Both the position numbers and the translations under genes were made by a program. DNA of 25,967 nt, from contig JBKEDH010000098.1 of NCBI GenBank assembly GCA_047975295.1, positions 1 to 25,967 of the forward strand, read 5' to 3'. A model generated the notes under the pieces. The model was not told the origin of the DNA, searched no databases, and saw only the letters and a list, made by a program, of their open reading frames with translations. The stretch is from JBKEDH01 sp047975295. Lineage in GTDB: Bacteria > Bacteroidota > Bacteroidia > Flavobacteriales > Flavobacteriaceae. Within the stretch, counting starts at the first letter, position 1, and every line of letters begins with the position of its first letter. This document shows positions 14,858-23,271 of the stretch, piece after piece.

Positions 14858-15799
14858 ATGAAAAAAACCTTATTGATTTTAACTTTATTTATCGGTTTAG
14901 CAACAGCAGTTAATGCACAAACCAAAGAAGAATTAGAAAAACAGAAAACCGAAAAACAAGCTGAAGCCGATGCCGCAAAAGCTGAAGTAGATGCTATACA
15001 AGCAAAAATAGATGCACTTCCGGGATGGAAAGTAGGTGCATTTGGTGTTATTGGAGGTAGTATTTCAAACTTTAGCAATTGGTACGCCCAAGGATCGCCC
15101 AATAATTCATCGGGTAATATTGGCTTTACACTAAATGGCTATGCCAACTTGATTCAAGAGAAATTCTTTTGGCGCAACGCCCTAACAACCAATTTAAACT
15201 GGGTTAAGTTAAACGATAAAGACAACCATACCGATAGTAATAAATTCGAACCAACTACCGATGTATTCAACCTTTCGTCTCTTTATGGTAGAAATTTAAC
15301 CAAAACATTAGCGGCTTCGGCCATGTTGGAATATAGAACAACTATTTTGGATAACTTTAACGATCCCGGTTATTTAGATTTGGGTATCGGTGCTACTTGG
15401 ACACCTATTGAAAACTTGGTGGTTGTAGTACACCCGTTAAACTATAACTTTGTATTTAGCAGTGGCGATACTGTTTTCGAATCGTCGCTTGGTGCCAAAA
15501 TCGTAGCCGATTATACCAGAACTTTTGGCGATATCAATTTTAAAACCAATCTATCTATGTTCCAAAGCTATAAAAGTAGTGATTACTCGAACTGGACTTG
15601 GACTAACTCGTTTAGCTATACATTATGGAAAATGATTGGTGTTGGTTTTGATTTTGGCCTAAGAGGAAACAAACAAGAAGCCTTAAACTATGCCCTTGGA
15701 CAATATGACGAAACATTAGGCGGTACAGAACCTGATTTCGATAATATAGACAATAAAGTACAGGCTTACTACACACTTGGTTTAAGCTATAAATTCTAA
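14858..15799 (+). CDS. DUF3078 outer-membrane beta-barrel protein
   Basis: 313 residues from ATG 14858, which begins a clean signal peptide MKKTLLILTLFIGLATAVNA (cut before QTKEE). A start 27 bases earlier would bury the signal peptide. Residues about 21-55 are a charged helical, coiled-coil-like segment rich in K, E and A (EELEKQKTEKQAEADAAKAE). From GWKVGAFGVIGGSISNFSNW on, alternating aromatic/polar strands and the C-terminal aromatic residue (YTLGLSYKF) indicate an outer-membrane barrel. It fits the Bacteroidota DUF3078 family. Cargo or role unknown. It has its own -7 box and terminator, so it is probably monocistronic. Confidence 0.85.
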   Translation: MKKTLLILTLFIGLATAVNAQTKEELEKQKTEKQAEADAAKAEVDAIQAKIDALPGWKVGAFGVIGGSISNFSNWYAQGSPNNSSGNIGFTLNGYANLIQEKFFWRNALTTNLNWVKLNDKDNHTDSNKFEPTTDVFNLSSLYGRNLTKTLAASAMLEYRTTILDNFNDPGYLDLGIGATWTPIENLVVVVHPLNYNFVFSSGDTVFESSLGAKIVADYTRTFGDINFKTNLSMFQSYKSSDYSNWTWTNSFSYTLWKMIGVGFDFGLRGNKQEALNYALGQYDETLGGTEPDFDNIDNKVQAYYTLGLSYKF

Positions 15800-15831
15800 G
15801 CTATTAAAAAAAGAAGAATTATTTTAAAAGT

Positions 15832-15864
15832 GCGTTTCAAAAATATTTGGAACGTATTTTTTTT
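15832..15864 (+). terminator. Rho-independent terminator after the DUF3078 gene
   Basis: 10-bp stem GCGTTTCAAA (15832-15841) / TTTGGAACGT (15846-15855) with two G-T wobbles and a 4-nt loop, then A and eight T (15857-15864). The remaining gap to hflX (15865-15984) shows nothing recognisable. Confidence 0.8.
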
Positions 15865-15984
15865 ATTGTATTTTTTTATCCATTTGGTAACTTCCATCAA
15901 TACGGCAAGCGAAAAAGGTTTGGCCCCAACAGCAAATACATTTCTAATCAAGTATCAATTCTATTCTCTCCAAACAGCTTCTTT

Positions 15985-17208
15985 TTAGCTTTCAGTTTCT
16001 AAGTCGCTGTAATCGGGATATAAAAAGTGGTTATAGGGAAAGCGTGTTATATGAATTTTTCTCACTTCGTTATAGACCCGTTTTCTAAAATCTTCAAAAT
16101 TACTTTTGTTTAAAGCCGAAATAAACAGAGCATTGTTTCCTAAACGCCCCATCCATGTTTTTTTCCATTCTCCAAGCGAATAATGTTGTCTGGTACGTTC
16201 GGTTTCATTGGCTTCGGTTTCATTATAGGGCTTGGCTTTATATGCATCGATTTTGTTAAATACCATTATGGTAGGCTTATTGCTACTGTTTATTTCTCCC
16301 AGAATTTTATTTACAGACTCGATATGTTCTTCAAAATTAGGATGCGAAATATCGACCACATGTAAAAGCAAATCTGCTTCGCGTACCTCATCTAAAGTAC
16401 TTTTAAAGCTTTCCACCAACTGTGTAGGCAGTTTACGTATAAACCCAACCGTATCGCTAAGTAAAAAAGGCAGGTTTTGTATAACCACTTTTCTAACGGT
16501 GGTGTCTAAAGTGGCAAACAATTTATTTTCGGCAAACACATCACTTTTGCTAATTACATTCATTAAAGTCGATTTACCCACATTGGTATAACCCACTAAG
16601 GCTACGCGTACCATTGCCCCACGGTTACTGCGCTGTACCGACATTTGTTTGTCTATAGTTTTTATACGCTCTTTAAGCAAGGCTATTTTATCACGTACAA
16701 TACGGCGGTCGGTTTCAATTTCGGTTTCGCCGGGACCACGCATACCAATCCCTCCTTTTTGGCGTTCAAGGTGAGTCCACATACCTCGCAATCGTGGCAG
16801 CAGATATTCGCATTGTGCCAGTTCCACTTGGGTACGGGCATAACTGGTTTGTGCACGTTGTGCAAAAATATCAAGTATTAAATTGGTTCTATCCAATACT
16901 TTACAATCTAATATCTTACTTATATTACGTTCTTGGGCAGCCGAAAGTTCGTCGTCGAAAATAGCAGTTCCCACTTCATGTTCGTCAATAAACGCACGCA
17001 CTTCTTCCATTTTTCCGGAACCTATAAAGGTTTTAGGATTGGGCATATCCATTTTTTGAGTAAAACGTTGTACCACTTTGCCTCCGGCGGTATAGGTTAA
17101 AAACTCCAGTTCGTCCAAATATTCTTTAGAAGTTACTTCGTCTTGGTCTTGGGTTATTATTCCTATTAAAACGGCTTTTTCTAAATTTATATCCTTTTTC
17201 TCCAGCAT
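15985..17208 (-). CDS. hflX: Ribosome-associated GTPase HflX
   Basis: Translation-factor GTPase that splits stalled or stress-arrested 70S ribosomes. The 407 residues have an N-terminal HflX domain (about 10-190, with NPKTFIGSGKMEEV, the RTNLILDIFAQRAQT segment, LPRLRGMWTHLERQKGGIG and RGPGETEIETDRR), then a G domain. The P-loop is GYTNVGKST (206-214), G3 is DTVGFIRKLP (252-261) and G4 is NKID (318-321). The C terminus after about 380 is short. The ATG at 17208 lies just downstream of an exact minus-strand -7 box. It is monocistronic and divergent from the nuclease gene at 17287. Confidence 0.96.
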   Translation of the reverse strand: MLEKKDINLEKAVLIGIITQDQDEVTSKEYLDELEFLTYTAGGKVVQRFTQKMDMPNPKTFIGSGKMEEVRAFIDEHEVGTAIFDDELSAAQERNISKILDCKVLDRTNLILDIFAQRAQTSYARTQVELAQCEYLLPRLRGMWTHLERQKGGIGMRGPGETEIETDRRIVRDKIALLKERIKTIDKQMSVQRSNRGAMVRVALVGYTNVGKSTLMNVISKSDVFAENKLFATLDTTVRKVVIQNLPFLLSDTVGFIRKLPTQLVESFKSTLDEVREADLLLHVVDISHPNFEEHIESVNKILGEINSSNKPTIMVFNKIDAYKAKPYNETEANETERTRQHYSLGEWKKTWMGRLGNNALFISALNKSNFEDFRKRVYNEVRKIHITRFPYNHFLYPDYSDLETES

Positions 17209-17225
17209 AAAAAACAGTTAATATG

Positions 17226-17233
17226 CAAAGGTA
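17226..17233 (-). promoter_or_regulatory. -7 box for hflX
   Basis: The minus strand reads TACCTTTG, matching TAnnTTTG, 17 bases before the hflX ATG; the implied leader is about 12 nt. On the plus strand the nuclease gene at 17287 has only a near match (TATTTTTA, 17260-17267). Confidence 0.55.
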
Positions 17234-17286
17234 CACAATTACATCCATTTTAATTTTTATATTTTTAGACCAAAATATACTAATTA

Positions 17287-18255
17287 ATGGAAGATTTGCA
17301 TACCGAAATAGTTAGGGACAATTTGCATACCGTTGCGTTTTACAACCTTGAAAACTTGTTTGATATTAATGATGACAAGTTTACCAACGATAACGATTTT
17401 TTACCGACTTCGGCTAAAAAATGGACACCAAAACGCTACCAAAACAAACTGCGAAAACTAAGTTTTACCATTTCGAACATAGGAAAAAAAGAAACAGGTA
17501 AACAACCTGCTATTATTGGTTTGGCCGAGGTTGAAAACGCTTCGGTAATAAACGATTTAATTCATTATAAGCATTTGGATGAATATAACTACAGCTTTGT
17601 TCATTTTAATTCGCCCGATGAACGCGGTATAGATGTTGCCCTAATTTACGATAAATCTGTTTTTGATGTTACCCATACCGAAACATTTTCGGTCGAGTTA
17701 TTTAACGACGAGGGGCTACCTGATTACACCCGTGATATTTTACGTGTTTCGGGCATGTTGGATGGTGTTCCGGTTCATATATTTGTAAACCATTGGCCCA
17801 GTAGGCGTGAAGGCAAAGCAGAAACAGACGAAAAACGAATGGCAGCCTCGAATAAAATTAACGATATAATAGCCCTTTTAAGGTTGAACGATACAGAAGC
17901 TAAAATTATTGTTCTTGGCGATTTTAACGATGACCCTTCTAGTGAAAGTATAAAAAACATGGTTAAACACTCCAATCTTTATAATGCTATGGAAACACTA
18001 AGATCGTACAGCCGAGGGAGTACCAGCCATAACTTTAAATGGAATTTATTTGACCAAATAATAATATCGACCAACTTTTTTGAAAATACAACCAACTCAT
18101 TGGAATTTGAAAAGGCCAATATTTTCGATGAAGACTTTTTAAAACTCTTTAACGGAAAATACAAAGGCACTCCCTTTAGGACTTATGTAGGCAAAAAATA
18201 CACTGGTGGATACAGTGACCATTTTCCGGTATATGCTGTTTTTAAAAAGAATTAG
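17287..18255 (+). CDS. Endonuclease/exonuclease/phosphatase family enzyme without signal peptide
   Basis: 322-residue metal-dependent phosphodiesterase fold (DNase I-like). Expected catalytic positions are visible: N20/E22 in FYNLENLF, E81 and E83 in AEVEN, N168-H169 in VNHWPSR, D212/N214 in LGDFNDDP and D311-H312 in YSDHFPVY. An in-frame TAA lies two codons before the ATG, so no signal peptide can be gained upstream; the enzyme is probably cytoplasmic. It is paralogous to the exported enzyme at 23272 along its whole length, and the two bracket a TonB receptor and a DUF5689 lipoprotein. It converges on the DUF5689 gene 40 bp away. Substrate (DNA, RNA or a small phosphoester) is unknown. Confidence 0.88.
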   Translation: MEDLHTEIVRDNLHTVAFYNLENLFDINDDKFTNDNDFLPTSAKKWTPKRYQNKLRKLSFTISNIGKKETGKQPAIIGLAEVENASVINDLIHYKHLDEYNYSFVHFNSPDERGIDVALIYDKSVFDVTHTETFSVELFNDEGLPDYTRDILRVSGMLDGVPVHIFVNHWPSRREGKAETDEKRMAASNKINDIIALLRLNDTEAKIIVLGDFNDDPSSESIKNMVKHSNLYNAMETLRSYSRGSTSHNFKWNLFDQIIISTNFFENTTNSLEFEKANIFDEDFLKLFNGKYKGTPFRTYVGKKYTGGYSDHFPVYAVFKKN

Positions 18256-18295
18256 AAAACTATATGGCATCAATAAATCAAAATATAATCTCTTT

Positions 18296-20206
18296 CTATT
18301 CAATAACAACATTATCCAAATACAGATCGTAGGGTTCCGATTTACCAACTTTCAGGGCAAAGAAACTGGCAGAGATATCGGTAACATTCAAATCGGTTAT
18401 TCCTGATAAATCTAAAGTGATTTCCACCCAATTCCCTCCGGTGTCTATAACCCCCGTATATTTGTTACTTGCCGATGCCGTAATGGTGGTATCGGCCGTA
18501 ATATTGTCTAAGTTAAACCTGTAATACGAACCATCGGTTTTATATAAATTTATAGAAATCGTTTTACCAGATGTTCCCTTTAAATTAAATTTAATCTTAC
18601 TGTAAACACCCGGTAATTCGTTATGTGCCAGCGATGTAAATACATAATCGTTACCACTGGCTCCTGCTGTGTTAATATGCAAAGCGGTGCTTCCGTCTAT
18701 ACCATTGCCGATACTTTCGGCAGCATAACTTTTTAAACCTAAATCACTTAGCCCTCCTGTAAAACTATCAAAATTTTCAAAATTCCCTCCTGCTATTGCC
18801 AATCCCACATTGGAACTATTATTTGTATTGATCGATTCTCCCACATATAAATTGTCTATTTGCATGGTAGTTGTTATACCGTTTGAACCTCCAGTATATT
18901 TAAAGCCTATATAAATAGTCTGACCAACATAATCTGATAAATCCAGCTCGCCCGATTCGGTAAAGCTACTTCCATAACCATTAGAATTTGAATTGGAAAT
19001 GGTTGCGTTAATTTGTGTCCACATTGCCGTTGTTACATCGCCCGAAAAATCGGTTGACAAATAAACCGACAACGCTTCCCCATTATTATAACCATCATTC
19101 GTTTCAAAAGACAATACCGGATTGGCCGTACCTGCATCGATAATCAGCCCCGGAGAGACAAGCCATGCCTCAAGTGTAGTCTCTCCAGAATTATAGGCTC
19201 CTAATTGGGCACATTTATTGTTGTTGAAACTTCTTATTTCATACAAATTACTACCTTTATTGACATTAAAATTACCCCAACCCAACATATCTACACTTTT
19301 ACCCGGGCCATCATCTTCATCTTCAAAATCTTCTTGAAAAGGCAAATTTAATGGATCTGTTGGATTGTAAATATTAGAAAAATTGCAACGTTCTCCATTA
19401 AAGGAAACATCATCTGTATCTCTTATAAACAACTGATAATCGGAATTATATTTACTAAAAACTGCAACAATGGAGCCATTGCCTTGCGGGAAAATCTGAT
19501 TTTTAAAATCGGCAAAACCACTATTCCTAAGTATGGTATACGATTTATCTAAACAGTTTTGCAAACTTCTATTTGCAGTATAGGTATTGTTTGCATAACC
19601 GTAGGGTTCTCCCACTTCCGGAGTACTTAATTGCATATTATCTATTTTTACCAACATATTAATATAGTTATTGTGGTATTGGTTTGGTGCGATGGTTAAT
19701 GGCACCAATTCGACCATTTCGGTAGAACGGATAATATGATTGTTATATATAAATGCCGGAATACGCTCTATATTACTACCCGATAAAGTACCGATATGAA
19801 GTACCCCATTTTGTTCCTGCATACCCAAGCCATTAAGTTTTACATATACTTTTCGTCCGGGACTAAACTGTGCATACAAAGACGTAACATCTACATCAAT
19901 TTGAATTGCTGCTGTTGGCGCTTCGGGTTTATCCTGTATAATTAGCGTTTTATAAAAATTACCGGCTTCGTCGCTGGAAACTACATAACCTTCTATAATT
20001 AAATCGCCCCCATTACCAGCTTCGGTAAAGTTAACAACGCTTCCGGCATACATATTTTTTACAACTGCTATTGTAGTATTGGCCGTAATGTTCGGTTCTT
20101 GAGTATCGATAGCAGGTATGTTATAATCACCATCGTCAACGCACGATACCAAGGCAAAAGTCATTATTAAACTTAATACCATACATAATGGGCTTGTCCT
20201 TTTCAT
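18296..20206 (-). CDS. DUF5689 surface lipoprotein with adhesin-like domains
   Basis: 636 residues. The signal peptide ends in the lipobox ALVSC, with Cys22 as the lipid anchor, followed by VDDGD; acidic residues right after the cysteine fit the Bacteroidota surface-export signal. Residues about 40-270 fit DUF5689 (ITANTTIAVVKNMYAG, IIEGYVVSSDEAGNFYKTL, GRKVYVKLNGLGMQEQNGVL). Residues about 290-455 resemble a cleaved-adhesin/choice-of-anchor J beta-sandwich (LPFQEDFED, AWLVSPGLIIDAG, YIGFKYTGG). The remaining 180 residues are probably another beta-sandwich. It lies 52 bp after the TonB receptor on the same strand, as a partner lipoprotein would. It is not SusD-like. Likely a surface binding protein; ligand unknown. 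Confidence 0.83.
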   Translation of the reverse strand: MKRTSPLCMVLSLIMTFALVSCVDDGDYNIPAIDTQEPNITANTTIAVVKNMYAGSVVNFTEAGNGGDLIIEGYVVSSDEAGNFYKTLIIQDKPEAPTAAIQIDVDVTSLYAQFSPGRKVYVKLNGLGMQEQNGVLHIGTLSGSNIERIPAFIYNNHIIRSTEMVELVPLTIAPNQYHNNYINMLVKIDNMQLSTPEVGEPYGYANNTYTANRSLQNCLDKSYTILRNSGFADFKNQIFPQGNGSIVAVFSKYNSDYQLFIRDTDDVSFNGERCNFSNIYNPTDPLNLPFQEDFEDEDDGPGKSVDMLGWGNFNVNKGSNLYEIRSFNNNKCAQLGAYNSGETTLEAWLVSPGLIIDAGTANPVLSFETNDGYNNGEALSVYLSTDFSGDVTTAMWTQINATISNSNSNGYGSSFTESGELDLSDYVGQTIYIGFKYTGGSNGITTTMQIDNLYVGESINTNNSSNVGLAIAGGNFENFDSFTGGLSDLGLKSYAAESIGNGIDGSTALHINTAGASGNDYVFTSLAHNELPGVYSKIKFNLKGTSGKTISINLYKTDGSYYRFNLDNITADTTITASASNKYTGVIDTGGNWVEITLDLSGITDLNVTDISASFFALKVGKSEPYDLYLDNVVIE

Positions 20207-20258
20207 AGTGTTTTTATTTTGCTTAGTATTTCTCCTGTTGTAATATATTCTCTGATTC

Positions 20259-23024
20259 TTAGAATCTAAAATATAGATTTAAGAAATAATTGGCACCACG
20301 ACCATACCAATACTTTGGTCCAAATACGGGTATCGTGTTATTGGCATCGTCCCTTAGCTGTCTGTAATTAGCATTTCGCCCCTGTTCAAAACCTCCGGTT
20401 TTATATTTTTGGCCGAACACATTACCTATGCTGGCAAAAAATCCTATGTAATAATCGTCCATTTTCCACGATTTACCACCAACAAGATTTACCACCATAT
20501 AATCGTCGAAGCGTTCTTGTTTTAAAAGTGTTTTTGCAATATCTTTATCGTAATCGTTAAAGGGTATTCCATCGACTGGATCTGTATAAAAATTGGCTGT
20601 TCTAAGTAACGGGCTTATATCTACATAAGTATCGTTAAAAAAGTTGGCCGTGGCACCAAACCACCAGTAATCGGGGTCGCGATATTCAAAACCAATAGAA
20701 TATGCACCTTGTGGACCACCTGCCACTTTATAATCTTTTAAGTATGCTTTTCCCTGCGCTGCAGTTGCTGCATCGGCCGTTAGAATGAGATTAGGATTAT
20801 TAGCATATATATATTGCCCCATAGATGCAGCTCCTTTTAGTTTAATAGTTGGTGTTACTTGGGTTTCAAGACCCAATTCGGCACCAATGTGCTGCTTGTC
20901 TATGCCTTGAAGGATTTCGTTAACAAATTCCGACGATTCTTGAAATCCTGTTACACCATCGGCATAATAAAAGGAGATTTCATTGGCATCTTCTGTTTTA
21001 ATATAAAATCCGGTAAGTTTTGCTTTTACTAACGATGAACGAAAAATATAACTTGCATCCAAAGATGTTATTTTTTCTTCTGTAATATTTGGCACTACAT
21101 TATTGTTAACCCGTGAATTACTATAAGCATTTTGTAACGAAGGAGCTCTTGTAATGTAGCCAGTATTAATATCGAACAAATGGTTTCCTGTAAATTTATA
21201 GGTAAATCCTGTTTTGGCACCAAAACCCGTAAAATTTAATTTTTCACCTTTTCCTAAAGTATTACCGGTATTAGCTTCGTTATCGAACAAACCTTCACGT
21301 TGATAATTGGTCTTTGACATGCTACCCGACAAGTAAAAATCAATGTTACGGTATTTAAACTGGGCTTGTACATAACCGGAAAGCACATTGGCATTTAAGT
21401 TATAGCTGTATTTAAATTTATCGCCTTTAACAGCTATACGGTTTGGATTTTGTAAATCGTATTGAAATCCTCCAAAAGAATCGACATTTAAAAATCCACT
21501 CCCACCCAACAAATCCACTATTTTCGCAAAGTTTTCAGATTTCAATAATCTGTAATTTACCGCAGCGTTTAAAAGAATATTGTCGTTTAATTGCGAACTT
21601 AAAATGGAATTAAACGTCCATTGCCTGTCATCGTTTCTATCTTCATACAAAACATAAGTGGAATAGTTATCTACATTATTAATGTTGGTTTCGTATAAAT
21701 GGTCCCAATCTATTTGCCCGTTATTTAAAAACTGCTGTTCGGCCAAATAAGCATTTGCATAATTGGGCCCGGCAGTTGGTGTTAACCAATAACTGGGCAA
21801 TTTTTGATAGTATGCCGGGCTGGGATTAGAACCTCCTCCTATCGCAATACCATCGTTATTTAATCGGGTTCCACCATAATCCAATCGACTGTTCCCTATT
21901 TGCCCCGATTGCAGTCCTATATTGGTGTTTAAAGCCGTTTTTTTGTTAATATCCCAATAATGGCTAAGCATCAATATAGGTTCTTCAACTTCTTTTATAC
22001 GCGAATTTCGTTTTTTACCGTCTTGCCATCCCCAATATTCGTTGTACATAATTCCTCTTAAATTGTAAACTTCCTGCGTATTGGGCGACGATTTACCTCG
22101 CCGATTGGGAGCATAAATAGATGTAACATTCAAACTATGTTTGTCGTTAAACACCTTTTCAACCGAAACGAAAAGAGAATTCGCTTTATATGAGGTTGCA
22201 TCTTGATAGCCTTCGTTTCCCCAACGTCTGGACATCATTATGGCAATAGCCCAACCATCTTTTACTAATCCTGTGGCATAACTTGCCATAATACGATTGG
22301 TATAACTTCTATTGGACGATGAATAAGTTATCTGGCCACCTTTACGATAGTTCGAAGCTCTTGTATTAATATTGGTTGTACCCAGAACGCCTCCAAAATT
22401 ATAGGCTGAAGGTGTTAAACCGGTAGCAAATCCCTGATTTCTAACCATATCGTTCAAACCACCCCAATTACTCCACTGTGGGCGACCATTGTAGAGCTTG
22501 TTCATTTCTATACCATTAATTAAAACCGAGCCATTATCGGAATCCAAACCACGAACCCGAAAAAACGAAGCACTAAATTCAAAAGCCACCGTACGTTGAA
22601 ACACATCTTGCGAGGACGACAACAATCCCGAAATATTATCGGCACCACTTGTATCGTCGTTAAGTTCGTCGTCTGTTAATGCTATTGTAAACAAGCTTTG
22701 CGTTTCGGCTACATCGACATCCAAGGTCATATCCATTATGTTTACTATTGCATTTTCGTTAACCACAATGGGATAACGCTTTGTAAGATAGCCTACCTTG
22801 TAAATTTTTAGAATATGTTCGCCCAACGGCACATTAACAGAAAACACAAACTCGCCTTTGGTATCTGTTACCATACTTTGGTTGGTCTCTTCGATGGTAA
22901 CAGTAACATCGGGAAGCGGTGTAAAAGTTATGGCATCCTTAACACTACCTTTAATTAACGTTTGTTGTGCAAAAACAGTAAAAAACGAGATGAAACATAA
23001 AATGGGCATTGCTGTCTTTTTCAT
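20259..23024 (-). CDS. TonB-dependent outer-membrane receptor
   Basis: 921 residues. Signal peptide MKKTAMPILCFISFFTVFAQ. Residues about 22-105 form a carboxypeptidase-regulatory-like beta-sandwich (LIKGSVKDAITFTPLPDVTV, GEFVFSVNVPLGEH), common in Bacteroidota receptors. The plug follows at about 120-235 (VFQRTVAFEFSASFFRVRGL, VLINGIEMNKLYNGRP, NFGGVLGTTNINTRAS). The rest is a 22-strand-type barrel ending in an aromatic residue (NYFLNLYFRF). It should import a large ligand with TonB energy. The downstream partner is a DUF5689 lipoprotein rather than SusD, and nuclease-family genes flank the pair, so nucleic-acid fragments or organic phosphates are a plausible but unproven cargo. Confidence 0.93.
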   Translation of the reverse strand: MKKTAMPILCFISFFTVFAQQTLIKGSVKDAITFTPLPDVTVTIEETNQSMVTDTKGEFVFSVNVPLGEHILKIYKVGYLTKRYPIVVNENAIVNIMDMTLDVDVAETQSLFTIALTDDELNDDTSGADNISGLLSSSQDVFQRTVAFEFSASFFRVRGLDSDNGSVLINGIEMNKLYNGRPQWSNWGGLNDMVRNQGFATGLTPSAYNFGGVLGTTNINTRASNYRKGGQITYSSSNRSYTNRIMASYATGLVKDGWAIAIMMSRRWGNEGYQDATSYKANSLFVSVEKVFNDKHSLNVTSIYAPNRRGKSSPNTQEVYNLRGIMYNEYWGWQDGKKRNSRIKEVEEPILMLSHYWDINKKTALNTNIGLQSGQIGNSRLDYGGTRLNNDGIAIGGGSNPSPAYYQKLPSYWLTPTAGPNYANAYLAEQQFLNNGQIDWDHLYETNINNVDNYSTYVLYEDRNDDRQWTFNSILSSQLNDNILLNAAVNYRLLKSENFAKIVDLLGGSGFLNVDSFGGFQYDLQNPNRIAVKGDKFKYSYNLNANVLSGYVQAQFKYRNIDFYLSGSMSKTNYQREGLFDNEANTGNTLGKGEKLNFTGFGAKTGFTYKFTGNHLFDINTGYITRAPSLQNAYSNSRVNNNVVPNITEEKITSLDASYIFRSSLVKAKLTGFYIKTEDANEISFYYADGVTGFQESSEFVNEILQGIDKQHIGAELGLETQVTPTIKLKGAASMGQYIYANNPNLILTADAATAAQGKAYLKDYKVAGGPQGAYSIGFEYRDPDYWWFGATANFFNDTYVDISPLLRTANFYTDPVDGIPFNDYDKDIAKTLLKQERFDDYMVVNLVGGKSWKMDDYYIGFFASIGNVFGQKYKTGGFEQGRNANYRQLRDDANNTIPVFGPKYWYGRGANYFLNLYFRF

Positions 23025-23095
23025 CTATTACGTATATTTTTTATAACTCCGGTTACACCCAATACCATACCGAAAGGCATTAGTATAACACACCC

Positions 23096-23120
23096 TTTTG
23101 TCTTACTCCATAAGACAAAA
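23096..23120. promoter_or_regulatory. Perfect inverted repeat upstream of the TonB receptor gene
   Basis: TTTTGTCTTA (23096-23105) and TAAGACAAAA (23111-23120) are exact inverse complements around CTCCA. It lies 72 bases upstream of the receptor ATG in the divergent control region. With no T-run it is more likely an operator or leader hairpin than a terminator. Confidence 0.5.
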
Positions 23121-23198
23121 TACTCCTGTAGAAACCCTTCATTCCATTTAAGATAACATTTCAACAATGCTAACTTAAACTATAGCCACGCCTAAATT

Positions 23199-23233
23199 TA
23201 CAAATTTTGTAGTTAATATTTACATTTTGTAAA
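23199..23233. promoter_or_regulatory. Twin palindromes upstream of the exported nuclease gene
   Basis: Two related palindromes: TACAAATTTTGTA (23199-23211) and TTTACATTTTGTAAA (23219-23233). Both contain TACA...TGTA half-sites and their centres are 21 bp apart, two DNA turns, placing them on one face of the helix. They lie 39 bases before the ATG at 23272. Probably operator sites for a dimeric regulator. Confidence 0.5.
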
Positions 23234-23271
23234 GAATTTATTTATATATTATACTGAAAATAGTGCTATTT

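Noticed and set aside
18296..23024. Classical SusC/SusD polysaccharide utilisation locus
   Set aside because: The lipoprotein has a DUF5689 plus adhesin-like layout rather than a SusD TPR fold, and no glycosidase, sulfatase or hybrid sensor is nearby.
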